Shown here: piece after piece, positions 27,047-35,669 of the stretch
How the letters are laid out: the number at the start of each line of letters is the position of its first letter
Numbering within the stretch: position 1 is the stretch's first letter
Source of the DNA: Bradyrhizobium diazoefficiens USDA 110
GTDB lineage: Bacteria; Pseudomonadota; Alphaproteobacteria; Rhizobiales; Xanthobacteraceae
Direction: 5' to 3'
Length of the DNA: 64,000 nt
NCBI RefSeq assembly: GCF_000011365.1
Contig: NC_004463.1
Location: 2,590,001-2,654,000 of the forward strand
Translations under genes and position numbers: made by a program
The notes under the pieces: model-generated
The model's database searches: none
Told to the model about the DNA's origin: nothing
Seen by the model: the letters and a program-made list of their open reading frames with translations, nothing else

Positions 27047-28951
27047 ATGAGCGCTGCTACCCAACGAGCCGGATGGAGCCGCCTGCCGCTACGCGCGGCG
27101 GCGTTTGTCGTGCTGACCTGCGCGACCATCCTCGGCGTCAGCGCCTGGCGTGAATGGGCCGCTCGCGACGCGGTGCTCAAGGGCGCCGAGACCGAGATGG
27201 CGAACGTTGCGCGCTCGCTGACGCAGCATGCCGAGGACAGCCTCGATCTGCTCGATTCCGGCGTCGTCGGCGTCGTCAGCCGGCTGGAGATGGACGGCAC
27301 CGACCCTGCCACGATCGCCAAGCTCAGAAACCTCATGGAGGTGCGCAAGAAGGCGACGGAGCGCGTGCACGGCTTCGCCATCATCGACGACCATGGCAAC
27401 TGGCTGACCTCGCCCGGCACGATCGGCTCGACGCTCAGCGACGACGCGTTCTTCCGCCATCACCAGCTCTCCCCGAAACGAGAGGCCCATCTCGGCCGTC
27501 CCGTGAAGAGCCTGCTCGATGGCGAATGGGTCCTCACCCTGTCGCGCCGCTTCAACAAGCCGGACGGCAGCTTTGGCGGCGTGGTGCTCGCGACCATCAG
27601 CTCCGGATATCTGTCGCATTTCTACGAGCAGTTCGAGATCGGCCGCAACAGCTCCGTGGCGCTGACGCATGGCGACGGCCTGATCGTCGCGCGCTACCCG
27701 AGCAACGAGAAATTCGTCGGACGCAGCGTCGCCGACAAGCCGCTGTTCCGCAACCCGAGCCTGCAACGGCCGAGCGGCGCCTATCACTTCAAGTCGCCGC
27801 TGGACGGCGCCGAACGCGTCAGCTTCTTCAAGCGCTCTGGCCGCTATCCGTTCTTCCTGCTCGCGACCGTCGACAAGGACCAACTGCTGGCGCCCTGGCG
27901 CGCCGCCGCGATTTCCCGCATGCTGTATGTGCTCGCGCTGGTCATGTTGATCGCGATCATCGGCGCGGTGCTGGTGCGGCAGTTGCAGCGGGGCCAGCGC
28001 ATGGCGGCGGCCCTGGTCGAGAAGGAAGCACATTTCCGCCTGCTCGCAGAAGGCTCCAGCGACATGGTGACCCGTATCGGGCTCGACGAGCGGCTGCGCT
28101 ATGTCTCTCCCTCGTCGGTCCGCGTCGTCGGCTGGCGGGCCAGCCAGCTGATCGGAACGCCCGCGCTCGCGGGCGTTCAAGCGGACGACCTGCCGCAGGT
28201 CCAGGCCCTCGTCGATGCCATGAAGCGCGGCGAGAAGGACGAGGTGCGCGTCACCTATCGCAACTCGCACCGGAAGAAGGGCGAAGTCTGGCTCGAATCG
28301 ACCATGCGGGTGACACGCAAGGACAACGGCAGCGTCGACGGCGTGGTCGCGATCTCGCGCGACATCACCGAGCAGAAGACGCTGGAAACCAGGCTCGAGA
28401 CGCTCGCGACTGAGGACAGCCTCACCGGGCTTGCCAACCGCCGCTGCTTCGACGACCGTCTGAACGACGAATGGGCGCGTGCCTATCGCGACCGCTCCAG
28501 CCTCGCCCTGCTCATGATCGACGTCGATCATTTCAAGGCCTACAACGACGAATATGGCCATCCCGCGGGCGACGCCTGCCTGCGCGTGGTCGCAAAGATC
28601 CTCGCGGCCGAGATGCACCGCGCCGGCGATCTGGCTGCGCGCTACGGCGGCGAGGAATTCGCCATGCTGCTCCCCAATACCGATGCGGCCGGCTGCGCCC
28701 GGATCGGCGAGCGGATCCGCGAGGCCATTCACCAGGCAGGCCTCGTCCACGCCTCGAGCCCGATTTCGGCATCTGTGACCGTCTCGCTTGGCGGCGCGAC
28801 CTGCCGGCCGTCGTTCGAGCGCACCGCAGGGTCCGCTTCGCTGGTGGAGGCCGCCGACCGCGCGCTCTACGCCGCCAAGGATATGGGCCGTGACCGGCTG
28901 ATGATGTCGGGCGAGGTCATGAACCTGCTGCCCAAAGCGTCCGGTCAGTAA
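27047..28951 (+). CDS. Membrane diguanylate cyclase with Cache and PAS domains
   Basis: 634 aa. The N-terminal transmembrane helix (about 15-34) is followed by a periplasmic dCache-like region (about 40-280: IDDHGNWLTSPGTIGS, SKRF-like RRFNKPDGSFGGVVLATIS), a second transmembrane helix (about 288-308), a PAS domain (FRLLAEGSSDMVTRIG ... GVVAISRDITEQK), and a GGDEF domain (DSLTGLANRRCFDDRL, GGEEF active site). No EAL domain. It should make c-di-GMP in response to an extracytoplasmic ligand, the opposite output of a phosphodiesterase. It is monocistronic by spacing. Confidence 0.93.
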   Translation: MSAATQRAGWSRLPLRAAAFVVLTCATILGVSAWREWAARDAVLKGAETEMANVARSLTQHAEDSLDLLDSGVVGVVSRLEMDGTDPATIAKLRNLMEVRKKATERVHGFAIIDDHGNWLTSPGTIGSTLSDDAFFRHHQLSPKREAHLGRPVKSLLDGEWVLTLSRRFNKPDGSFGGVVLATISSGYLSHFYEQFEIGRNSSVALTHGDGLIVARYPSNEKFVGRSVADKPLFRNPSLQRPSGAYHFKSPLDGAERVSFFKRSGRYPFFLLATVDKDQLLAPWRAAAISRMLYVLALVMLIAIIGAVLVRQLQRGQRMAAALVEKEAHFRLLAEGSSDMVTRIGLDERLRYVSPSSVRVVGWRASQLIGTPALAGVQADDLPQVQALVDAMKRGEKDEVRVTYRNSHRKKGEVWLESTMRVTRKDNGSVDGVVAISRDITEQKTLETRLETLATEDSLTGLANRRCFDDRLNDEWARAYRDRSSLALLMIDVDHFKAYNDEYGHPAGDACLRVVAKILAAEMHRAGDLAARYGGEEFAMLLPNTDAAGCARIGERIREAIHQAGLVHASSPISASVTVSLGGATCRPSFERTAGSASLVEAADRALYAAKDMGRDRLMMSGEVMNLLPKASGQ

Positions 28952-28974
28952 AGGCCGTCCGGCAGCAATATCGC

Positions 28975-29193
28975 TCAATAATGCGGCGGGCGCTCGTTGG
29001 CGGGGCCCGGCGCATTCGTCTCGGCCTCCTGCAGCCGCTCACTGAGCTGCGCGATCTGCCGCGTCAGCGCGTCGATCTGCTTCCACTGCGCGGTGATGGT
29101 CTGGTTCAGCGTCTCGATCGTGTCGTCCTGGTAGGCGAGGCGTGTCTCCAGCGTGTCGATGCGCTCGCTCAGCGTCTTGATCTCATTGGTCAC
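28975..29193 (-). CDS. slyX: SlyX-family coiled-coil protein
   Basis: 72 aa, GTG start at 29191-29193. Residues 5-55 are a continuous heptad-patterned coiled coil (LSERIDTLETRLAYQDDTIETLNQTI), ending in the SlyX-typical PGPANERPPHY tail. The gene overlaps the 3' end of trhO by 11 bases, so translation is probably coupled. The function of SlyX is unclear; Escherichia coli has it near slyD. Confidence 0.9.
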   Translation of the reverse strand: MTNEIKTLSERIDTLETRLAYQDDTIETLNQTITAQWKQIDALTRQIAQLSERLQEAETNAPGPANERPPHY

Positions 29194-29950
29194 GTGTTGC
29201 GTCCTTGTCCCGTTCCCGCAGTCCGTGGCCGAGCGCGACGCGCTCGTCGAACACGAAGCATTCGCCGCGCCAGCGGCTCTGCGCTTCCGGCACTTCTTCC
29301 AGATATTTCAGGATGCCGCCCTTGAGGTGATAGACCTCGGCAAAGCCGCGCGCGAGCAGGTGCGCGCTCGCCTTCTCGCAGCGGATGCCTCCGGTGCAGA
29401 ACATCGCGATCCTGCGGTGTTTTGCCGGATCGAGCCGTTCCGCGGCAAAGTCCTTAAACTGGCCAAAGCTCTTGATACCGGGATCGACCGCGCCCTCGAA
29501 CGTGCCCATCGCCACTTCGAAGGCGTTGCGGGTGTCCAGCACCAGCGTGTCCGGCGCCGCGATCAGCGCGTTCCAGGCGGCGGCATCGACATAGGTGCCG
29601 ACCTGCCGGGTCGGATCGGCAGCCGCGTCCCCGAGCGTGACGATCTCCTTCTTCAGCCGCACCTTGAGCCGGCCGAACGGCATCGCCTCGGCGGTCGAGA
29701 ATTTCAGCTCGAGGTTGTCGAGCCGGCCGCCGAACATGGTCCCGTGTGCGAGCTCATGGGCGAAGGCGTCGATGGCGTCAGGCGCGCCGGCGATCGTGCC
29801 GTTGATGCCCTCCTGCGCCAGCAGCACGCTGCCCTTCAGCGCCAGACCAGCGCAGAACGCGCGCAGCGGCTCGCGCAGCTCGCGGTAATCGGGCAGGGCG
29901 GCGAACTGGTAGAAGGCGGCGACCTTGGTGACCGAATTATCGTCAGACAT
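29183..29950 (-). CDS. trhO: tRNA uridine(34) hydroxylase (rhodanese-like, YceA/TrhO)
   Basis: 255 aa. The central rhodanese domain has the YceA signature: VLDTRNAFEVAMGTFEGAVDPGIKSFGQF, then the active-site Cys in FCTGGIRCEKASAHLL. The N-terminal part (AAFYQFAALPDYRELREPLRAFCAGLALKGSVLLAQEGINGTIAG) is the TrhO-specific extension. TrhO forms 5-hydroxyuridine at tRNA position 34 using oxygen and prephenate. It is followed on the same strand by slyX with an 11-base overlap. Divergent from the gamma-glutamyltransferase gene. Confidence 0.93.
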   Translation of the reverse strand: MSDDNSVTKVAAFYQFAALPDYRELREPLRAFCAGLALKGSVLLAQEGINGTIAGAPDAIDAFAHELAHGTMFGGRLDNLELKFSTAEAMPFGRLKVRLKKEIVTLGDAAADPTRQVGTYVDAAAWNALIAAPDTLVLDTRNAFEVAMGTFEGAVDPGIKSFGQFKDFAAERLDPAKHRRIAMFCTGGIRCEKASAHLLARGFAEVYHLKGGILKYLEEVPEAQSRWRGECFVFDERVALGHGLRERDKDATRDQ

Positions 29951-30148
29951 GGGGCTCGTTTAGCAGGCGGCCGGCGCCCAGAAAACCCGCATGGCCGGAG
30001 CTTGCAAAAGGTCTATACGCCCAGCGGATGGCAGCCATTTCCCTGGCATGCCAGCATTGCCCCGGCGGGCCGGAATGTGTCATGTAAGCCCGGTTTTTCC
30101 GAGAGGGCGCGCCGTGCGCGTGCACGGCCCAAGAGAGCAAGAATTCGC

Positions 30149-31735
30149 ATGAGAAACTTCCATTTCCCCGGCAGGTCCACGGTTCACGCCACCAACGCGA
30201 TGGTGGCGACCTCGCATCCGCAGGCCTCGCTGGCCGCGATCGAGGTGCTGCGCGAGGGCGGCACGGCAGTGGACGCGGCTGTGGCCGGCTCGGCCGTGCT
30301 CGGCGTGATCGAGCCGCAATCGACCGGCATCGGCGGCGACTGCTTCGCGCTGATCCAGCCGCGCGGTGAAGGCAAGATCATCGCCTATAACGGCTCCGGC
30401 CGGGCACCGAAGGCGGCGAATGCCCACTGGTATCTCGAGCGCAAGATCACGTCCGTGCCGCTGACCTCGGCGCACGCGGTCTCGATCCCCGGCGTGATCG
30501 ACGCCTTCGCGACCGTGCTGCGCGATCACGGCAAGTTCGGCTTCGACCGCCTGCTCCAGCCCGCGATCAAGGCGGCCGAGGAAGGCTACGTCGTCGCCCC
30601 CCGCATCGCGTTCGACTGGAAGAACCAGTTCGAGAAGCTGAAGGGCGGCACCAACACCGTGCGTTACCTGTTGCCGGGCGGCAAGCCGCCGGTGGCCGGC
30701 GACATCATCCGCCAGGCCGAGCTCGGCAAGACGCTGCGCGCGATCGCCAAGGACGGCCGCGACGCCTTCTACAAGGGCGCGATCGCGGAAGACATGGTCG
30801 AGACCCTGCGCGGCATCGGCGGCCTGCACACGCTCGACGATTTCGCCGCGCATACCACCGAAGTGACGACGCCGATCGGCACCATGTACAAGGGCTACGA
30901 CGTCTGGCAGTGCCCGCCGAACGGCCCGGGCGTCACAGCGCTTTTGATGCTCAACATCCTGTCGCGCTTCGACCTGACCAAGTATGCGCCCGTCAGCGTC
31001 GAGCGCTTCCATCTCGAGGCTGAAGCCGCGCGCATCGCCTACATGAACCGCGAGATGCATGTCGCCTCGCCCGACCACATGAAGATCAACGTCGCAGAGA
31101 TGCTCGAAAAGGGCTTTGCCGACGAGTACATCAGCAAGATCCGCATGGACGGCATGCTCGACCTGCCGAACGTCGCGCCGCCGATGAACCCCTCGACCAT
31201 CTACATCACGGTGGTGGACAAGGACCGCAACGTCTGCTCGTTCATCAATTCGGTCGCGCATTCCTTCGGCTCGGCGATCGTCTCGAACAAGACCGGCGTG
31301 CTGCTCCAGAACCGCGCCGGTGGCTTCCGCATCCAGCCGGGCCATCCGAACTGCATCGAGGGCGGCAAGCGCCCGCTCCACACGATCATGCCGGGCCTGC
31401 TCACCAAGGGCGGCCGTTCCACGATGCCGTTTGCGGTGATGGGCGGCCAGTACCAGCCGACCGGCCAGACCCATCTGTTGACCAACATCCTCGACTATGG
31501 CTGCGACGTGCAGGAGGCGATCGACATGCCGCGCGGCCTGCACTACGAGGGCCAGTACCAGCTCGAGGACAGCGTGCCGGCCGACATCGTCGAGGGCCTG
31601 AAGAAGCTCGGCCACAAGACCACCAGCGTGGTCGGCCCGCTTGGCGGCGCCCAGGCGATCTGGATCGACTGGGACAAGGGCACGCTCACCGGCGGTTCCG
31701 ATCCGCGCAAGGACGGCTGCGCGCTCGGGTATTGA
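30149..31735 (+). CDS. Gamma-glutamyltransferase family protein (no signal peptide)
   Basis: 528 aa from ATG 30149; the much longer upstream frame overlaps antisense genes and is not real. N-terminal nucleophile hydrolase of the GGT family: AMVATSHPQASLAAIEVLREGGTAVDAA, then GIGGDCFALI, and the autocatalytic Thr350 (PSTIYITVVDKDRN), aligning with the family's T-T-H start. The downstream PLHTIMPGLL loop is also typical. There is no signal peptide, unlike periplasmic Ggt, so it probably acts in the cytoplasm as a hydrolase for gamma-glutamyl or related amides. The substrate is not evident. Confidence 0.9.
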   Translation: MRNFHFPGRSTVHATNAMVATSHPQASLAAIEVLREGGTAVDAAVAGSAVLGVIEPQSTGIGGDCFALIQPRGEGKIIAYNGSGRAPKAANAHWYLERKITSVPLTSAHAVSIPGVIDAFATVLRDHGKFGFDRLLQPAIKAAEEGYVVAPRIAFDWKNQFEKLKGGTNTVRYLLPGGKPPVAGDIIRQAELGKTLRAIAKDGRDAFYKGAIAEDMVETLRGIGGLHTLDDFAAHTTEVTTPIGTMYKGYDVWQCPPNGPGVTALLMLNILSRFDLTKYAPVSVERFHLEAEAARIAYMNREMHVASPDHMKINVAEMLEKGFADEYISKIRMDGMLDLPNVAPPMNPSTIYITVVDKDRNVCSFINSVAHSFGSAIVSNKTGVLLQNRAGGFRIQPGHPNCIEGGKRPLHTIMPGLLTKGGRSTMPFAVMGGQYQPTGQTHLLTNILDYGCDVQEAIDMPRGLHYEGQYQLEDSVPADIVEGLKKLGHKTTSVVGPLGGAQAIWIDWDKGTLTGGSDPRKDGCALGY

Positions 31736-31787
31736 TCGAGGGCCAGAGCTGCAACGTTACGGCTGGAAACTGCACCCTCGTTGCGCT

Positions 31788-31818
31788 AGACACCTCCCGC
31801 CTCAAACGGAAGGTGTCT
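31788..31818 (+). promoter_or_regulatory. Hairpin burying the ribosome binding site of the FKBP gene
   Basis: AGACACCT (31788-31795) pairs exactly with AGGTGTCT (31811-31818). Inside it CCG (31797-31799) pairs with CGG (31807-31809), leaving one C/A mismatch and a 7-base loop. The purine-rich GGAAGG ribosome binding site (31808-31813) is inside the stem, and the ATG starts at 31820, two bases after it. The fold would hold translation off until melted, as in RNA thermometers. See the findings. Confidence 0.6.
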
Positions 31819-31819
31819 T

Positions 31820-32284
31820 ATGCAGCGTTTCCAGCGCGTGCTCCTCGCCATCATGTCGGCACTCGCGATCACCGTGATCGCCGGCGTGTCCGATTTCGTT
31901 TCCACCACGGCCTCGGCCCAGACCGCAGGAAAGACCATGACCACAGCTTCAGGCTTGCAAATCATCGACACCGCCGTCGGCACCGGCGCCTCGCCGCAGC
32001 CCGGCCAGATCTGCGTGATGCACTATACCGGTTGGCTTTATGAAAACGGCCAGAAGGGCAAGAAATTCGACTCCTCGGTCGATCGCAAGGAGCCGTTCGA
32101 GTTTCCGATCGGCAAGGGCCGCGTGATCGCCGGCTGGGACGAGGGCGTCGCCTCGATGAAGGTCGGTGGCAAGCGCACGCTGATCATCCCGCCGCAGCTC
32201 GGCTATGGCGCGCGCGGCGCCGGCGGCGTGATCCCGCCGAACGCGACGCTGATGTTCGACGTGGAATTGCTCGCGGTGAAGTGA
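31820..32284 (+). CDS. Exported FKBP-type peptidyl-prolyl isomerase
   Basis: 154 aa with a signal peptide of about 33 residues (VLLAIMSALAITVIAGV, cleavage near ASAQT). The FKBP domain follows: MHYTGWLYENGQKGKKFDSSVDR, FEFPIGKGRVIAGWDEGVASMKVGGKR, PPQLGYGARGAGGVIPPNATLMFDVEL, with the ring of aromatic residues (Y, F, W, Y, F) of the active pocket conserved. It should catalyse proline isomerisation of exported proteins. A hairpin sequesters its ribosome binding site, and a strong bidirectional terminator lies downstream. Confidence 0.93.
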   Translation: MQRFQRVLLAIMSALAITVIAGVSDFVSTTASAQTAGKTMTTASGLQIIDTAVGTGASPQPGQICVMHYTGWLYENGQKGKKFDSSVDRKEPFEFPIGKGRVIAGWDEGVASMKVGGKRTLIIPPQLGYGARGAGGVIPPNATLMFDVELLAVK

Positions 32285-32292
32285 CGGCGCAG

Positions 32293-32368
32293 CGTCATTC
32301 CGGGATGGTCCGCAGGACCAGGCCCGGAATCTCGAGATTCCGGGTTCGCTTCGCGCCCCGGAATGACG
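32293..32368. repeat. CGTCATTCCGG multi-arm repeat, copy 1
   Basis: CGTCATTCCGG (32293-32303) pairs with CCGGAATGACG (32358-32368). Inside are a GGTCC/GGACC hairpin and a perfect 22-bp palindrome at 32323-32344 centred on CTCGAG. The element can fold into a stem with several hairpin arms. Copies at 51883 and 52632 share the ends and layout. Confidence 0.75.
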
Positions 32369-32385
32369 GTGCGAATGGACAAAAC

Positions 32386-32414
32386 AAAAAGACCGGCCTT
32401 GCGGCCGGTCTTTT
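32386..32414. terminator. Bidirectional intrinsic terminator
   Basis: GACCGGCC (32391-32398) and GGCCGGTC (32403-32410) form a perfect 8-bp GC stem with a TTGC loop, flanked by AAAAA on the left and TTTT on the right. It can terminate both the rightward FKBP and the leftward CsbD transcripts. Confidence 0.9.
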
Positions 32415-32434
32415 CGTTTGCAGCTCTGCGCGCG

Positions 32435-32653
32435 TCACTCTGCCGCGCGCCTCGCCGCAGCCGCGGCGCGATCGATCGCTTCCTTCGCGGCGTCCTTGGC
32501 ATCGCCCATGGCCTGCTGGCCCTTGCCCTTTACCTCCTGGACCACGCCTTCGCCCTTCAGGCGGTCGGAACCGGTTGCCTCGCCGATGCCCTGCTTGGCC
32601 TTGCCGATCGCCTCGTTGGCGTTGCCTTTGATCTTGTCGGTCGTGCTACCCAT
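32435..32653 (-). CDS. CsbD-family stress protein
   Basis: 72 aa. The sequence is the CsbD consensus: [57 protein letters not shown]. It is very hydrophilic and helical. CsbD-like proteins are general-stress-induced small proteins of unknown mechanism, widespread in Bradyrhizobium. It converges with the FKBP gene across a bidirectional terminator. Confidence 0.9.
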   Translation of the reverse strand: MGSTTDKIKGNANEAIGKAKQGIGEATGSDRLKGEGVVQEVKGKGQQAMGDAKDAAKEAIDRAAAAARRAAE

Positions 32654-32779
32654 GAAACTCTCCTTCCAGTTCTATCGCGGGGACAACACGGGACGACTAC
32701 GAGCGTTCCTTTTTTGGTATGGCTTGATGCCGCGGCTTTGGTTAGTTTGCCGCGCACGGAACCAACAGAAAGCAAGATC

Positions 32780-33292
32780 ATGACGGGCCATGACCACACG
32801 CATTCCCACCATGCACACGATCATGACGATCGCTGGAAACATGACGGCGTGCGCGTCATTCCCGGCAACCAGCTCGATACCAACGTGCCGTCGACGGCCG
32901 GCATGGACCGCGCGGCCGCCATCAACTTTGCACGCGTCGGCGCGCAGAAATTGTGGGCGGGCACGGTCAGCATCAAGCCCGACGCCAAGACCGGTGCACA
33001 TCACCACGGCCATCTCGAAAGCGTCATCTATGTGGTGAAGGGCAAGGCGCGGATGCGCTGGGGCGAGAGCCTGCAATTCACCGCGGAGGCCGGCCCCGGC
33101 GATTTCATCTTCGTTCCGCCCTACGTGCCGCACCAGGAGATCAACGCCAGCCCCGACGAGGTGCTGGAATGCGTGCTGGTGCGCAGCGACGGCGAGGCGG
33201 TGGCGATCAATCTCGATATCGAGCCGGTCGAGAAGCCGGAGACCGTGCTGTGGATCGATCCGGTGCACCGGGACCCGAACGAGAAGAAGTAA
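32780..33292 (+). CDS. Cupin-domain protein with His-rich N-terminus
   Basis: 170 aa from ATG 32780. The N-terminus is His-rich (MTGHDHTHSHHAHDHDDRWKHD), a possible metal-binding tail. The cupin barrel follows: motif 1 is GAHHHGHLESVIYVVKGKARMRWG (H-x-H, then E), and motif 2 is PGDFIFVPPYVPHQEIN. This geometry usually binds Fe, Mn or Ni. Enzymatic role unknown; could be a dioxygenase or sugar-binding protein. It stands alone on the strand. The clustered His residues hint at metal delivery to itself. Confidence 0.85.
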   Translation: MTGHDHTHSHHAHDHDDRWKHDGVRVIPGNQLDTNVPSTAGMDRAAAINFARVGAQKLWAGTVSIKPDAKTGAHHHGHLESVIYVVKGKARMRWGESLQFTAEAGPGDFIFVPPYVPHQEINASPDEVLECVLVRSDGEAVAINLDIEPVEKPETVLWIDPVHRDPNEKK

Positions 33293-33423
33293 GGCCGGCC
33301 CGGGCCTGCCGGTTCTGTGCGACAGAACTACGGCAGACGGGCCTGAAAAAAATATCCGGAAGCCGTGTCGGATGGCCGTCTGCCTGTCCGTCCTTGGGCA
33401 GAACCCCGCCCAAGGAGCTTCCG

Positions 33424-33852
33424 ATGCCCAAGATGATCTTCGTCAACCTGCCGGTGACCGACCTCAAGCGCGCCACGGCCTTTTACGAGGCGGTCGGCGC
33501 GGTTAGGAACCCGCAGTTCTGCGACGATACGGCGAGCTGCATGGTCTTCTCCGAGACCATTTTCGCGATGCTCCTGACCCACGACAAATTCCGCCAGTTC
33601 ACACCCAAGCCGATCGCGGATGCGAAGACCTCGAACCAGGTGCTGCTCTGCCTGTCGGCCGACAGCCGCGACGAAGTCGACGCCATCGTCGGCAAGGCCG
33701 AGGTCGCGGGCGGGGTGGCCGATCCCAGCCCGAAGGATGAGTACAGCTTCATGTACGGCCGCAGCTTCGAGGATCCGGATGGCCATATGTGGGGTGTGAA
33801 TTGGATGGACCTCGCGGCATTCGCCGCGCAGTCCGAGATGGCGAACGCCTGA
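33424..33852 (+). CDS. VOC-superfamily (glyoxalase-like) protein
   Basis: 142 aa from ATG 33424. The vicinal-oxygen-chelate fold opens with FVNLPVTDLKRATAFYEAVGA and closes with YGRSFEDPDGHMWGVNWMD, with metal-type residues (the late DPDGH) conserved. Such two-module proteins cover glyoxalases, dioxygenases and antibiotic-resistance proteins; most single-domain members are uncharacterised. It is co-directional with the next VOC gene 44 bases downstream, so a two-gene unit is plausible. Function unknown. Confidence 0.85.
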   Translation: MPKMIFVNLPVTDLKRATAFYEAVGAVRNPQFCDDTASCMVFSETIFAMLLTHDKFRQFTPKPIADAKTSNQVLLCLSADSRDEVDAIVGKAEVAGGVADPSPKDEYSFMYGRSFEDPDGHMWGVNWMDLAAFAAQSEMANA

Positions 33853-33896
33853 TCGAAAATCTGAGAGCATTGAAAACCTGAAGAGGAGCGTTCTCC

Positions 33897-34385
33897 ATGT
33901 CCAAGCTCGTGCCCTGCATGTGGTTCAACGGCGATGCCGAGGAAGCCGCGAAGTTCTACGTCTCGCTCGTTCCGAATTCGGAGATCACGCACGTCCAGCG
34001 CAACGTTTCGGACGGCCCATCCGGCAAGACAGGCTCCGTGCTCGTCGTCGAGTTCACGGTGGCCGGGCAGCCCCTGGTCGCGCTCAACGGCGGCATGAAG
34101 ATGGAGTACACCCACGCGATCTCGCTGATGATCCATTGCGACGACCAGGCCCAGGTCGACAGCGTCTGGAACGCCTTCATCGCCCATGGCGGCAAGGAAG
34201 AGCAGTGCGGCTGGCTCAGGGATCGCTGGGGCGTGGCCTGGCAGGTCGTGCCGAAGGTGATGTTCGAATTCCTTACGAGCCCCGACAAGGCCGCGGCCGC
34301 GCGCGCGATGCAGGCTATGATGAAGATGGTGAAGCTCGACGTCGCCGTGTTGCGTCAGGCGTTCGAGGGCAAGTCGGCGGCGTGA
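33897..34385 (+). CDS. PhnB-like VOC-family protein
   Basis: 162 aa. The pattern MSKLVPCMWFNGDAEEAAKFYVSLVPNSEI and the late QCGWLRDRWGVAWQVVP belong to the PhnB/YjdN branch of the VOC superfamily, often misannotated as 3-demethylubiquinone methyltransferase. The C-terminus (AARAMQAMMKMVKLDVAVLRQAFEG) is a helix typical of this branch. It follows another VOC gene by 44 bases. No substrate known. Confidence 0.88.
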   Translation: MSKLVPCMWFNGDAEEAAKFYVSLVPNSEITHVQRNVSDGPSGKTGSVLVVEFTVAGQPLVALNGGMKMEYTHAISLMIHCDDQAQVDSVWNAFIAHGGKEEQCGWLRDRWGVAWQVVPKVMFEFLTSPDKAAAARAMQAMMKMVKLDVAVLRQAFEGKSAA

Positions 34386-34400
34386 CGGCGGCACAGGTGC

Positions 34401-34495
34401 CGTAGGGTGGGCAAAGGCGCTATTGCGCCGTGCCCACCATCTGTCCCCAGTTGAGAGAGGAGTGGTGGGCACGCTTGCGCTTTGCCCACCCTACG
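34401..34495. repeat. 95-bp inverted repeat (CGTAGGGTGGGCAAA type)
   Basis: CGTAGGGTGGGCAAA at 34401-34415 is exactly repeated inverted as TTTGCCCACCCTACG ending at 34495. Between them a smaller stem GTGCCCACCA/TGGTGGGCAC is visible. It is a dispersed intergenic element common in Bradyrhizobium-like genomes, acting here as a boundary between convergent genes. Confidence 0.75.
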
Positions 34496-34524
34496 AGACC
34501 GGGGCTGCGCGTACCAAGCCGCCG

Positions 34525-35667
34525 CTAATAATTAATCCTTAGCCCCACGCCGCCGTGGATGGTGTTCCCCACCGGCTGCGGACCCAGCGTGCCGTTCGCA
34601 AACAAGTCCACGATCCAGCCCTTCTGCACGCGGAAGCCGAGGCGGCCGCCATATTCGAACCAGCCCTGGTTGCCCATGGTCGGCACCACCATGCCGTCGC
34701 CGGTCACGGTGGCGACGATGCCGCTATGGCTGGCGAACGACTGCACCCAGCCGCCGTTGATGTTGGCCTCGATGTTGCTGCCGAAGAGATGCGTCCACTG
34801 GCCGCCGATCTTGACCAGGCTGGTGCGGTCGGTGCCGGTCGCGATCGTGGCGTCGAACGGATTGAACGCCACGGCGCTGTCCGAATAACCGGACACGCGC
34901 TGCCAGAGCTGCCAGACCTCGATTGAGGCGGCGACCTCGTCGCGCGGCGAGATGCGGCTCATCCAGCCGGCGCGGCCGTAGACGGCGTAGTTGGAGGCGT
35001 TGGTGGAGCTCGTGACGCTCACCGGGCCGAGGCTGGTGTTGTAGCTGCGGGTGTAGCGCGCCTTCTCCCACGGCGTCAGGATCGTGCCGATGTCGAAGAA
35101 CGGGCGCGACGAGCCCCAATCGGTGAAATCATAGCGCAGCGCGAAGGCGCCGATCGGTGCGCTGGTGATGTTGTAGCCACCCTCGCTGTATTGCGTGTAG
35201 GCGATGCCGGCGAGCAGCGACAGATTGTTGGTCAGCTCCTTGCGGCCGTGGATGCCGGCCGAGAACGAGCCGGCCGAGCCGAACGCGCTGATGCAGTCGC
35301 TGCAATTGACCTGCTCGTTGACGCCGAGCAGCACCGTGCCGAGCACCCGGTTGGTGATCATCTGGTTGAAGCGCTGGTTGGCGAGACCGCCGATCGAGTT
35401 GCCGCTGGAGTCAGCGCCGGTCGGCGTCGGGCTCGGCGCGGGATACGGACTCGGCGACGGATACGGGCTCGGTGACGGATACGGGCTCGGGGACGGCGCC
35501 GGCGAGGGCGAATATGTCGGTGACGGGGTGGGCGTCGGTTCGCCGCACTCGGACTCGCAGGCCGCCTGCGCAGCCGCTGGACGGGCATCGAACGCGACGA
35601 GCGCAAACGCAGCCATTGCGGTCAGCACGCCGGCGAGAATGAAGCGCCTCAGGTGGAGTTTCGCCAT
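34525..35667 (-). CDS. Exported Pro/Ser-repeat protein with outer-membrane beta-barrel
   Basis: 380 aa from ATG 35667. A long signal peptide (RRFILAGVLTAMAAFALVAFDARPAAA) is followed by a Cys pair (CESECGEP), then a Pro/Ser/Tyr spacer of SPSPYP-type repeats, then about 280 aa of amphipathic beta strands of autotransporter or porin type (YAVYGRAGWMSRI, WVQSFASHS, YGGRLGFRVQKGWIV) ending VGLRINY, a typical outer-membrane beta-signal. The spacer is encoded by near-identical 18-bp repeats (35447-35495). It follows the FecR-domain gene by 2 bases (TGACGATG), so the pair is translated together. Confidence 0.75.
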   Translation of the reverse strand: MAKLHLRRFILAGVLTAMAAFALVAFDARPAAAQAACESECGEPTPTPSPTYSPSPAPSPSPYPSPSPYPSPSPYPAPSPTPTGADSSGNSIGGLANQRFNQMITNRVLGTVLLGVNEQVNCSDCISAFGSAGSFSAGIHGRKELTNNLSLLAGIAYTQYSEGGYNITSAPIGAFALRYDFTDWGSSRPFFDIGTILTPWEKARYTRSYNTSLGPVSVTSSTNASNYAVYGRAGWMSRISPRDEVAASIEVWQLWQRVSGYSDSAVAFNPFDATIATGTDRTSLVKIGGQWTHLFGSNIEANINGGWVQSFASHSGIVATVTGDGMVVPTMGNQGWFEYGGRLGFRVQKGWIVDLFANGTLGPQPVGNTIHGGVGLRINY

Positions 35668-35669
35668 CG

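Noticed and set aside
29153..30148. Upstream extension of the gamma-glutamyltransferase frame
   Set aside because: The 332 extra codons lie antisense to slyX and trhO, which have clear family motifs. The family homology starts at the ATG at 30149.
31740..31822. Classical ROSE thermometer upstream of the FKBP gene
   Set aside because: The multi-stem leader and anti-Shine-Dalgarno consensus of ROSE elements could not be matched; only one sequestering stem is clear.
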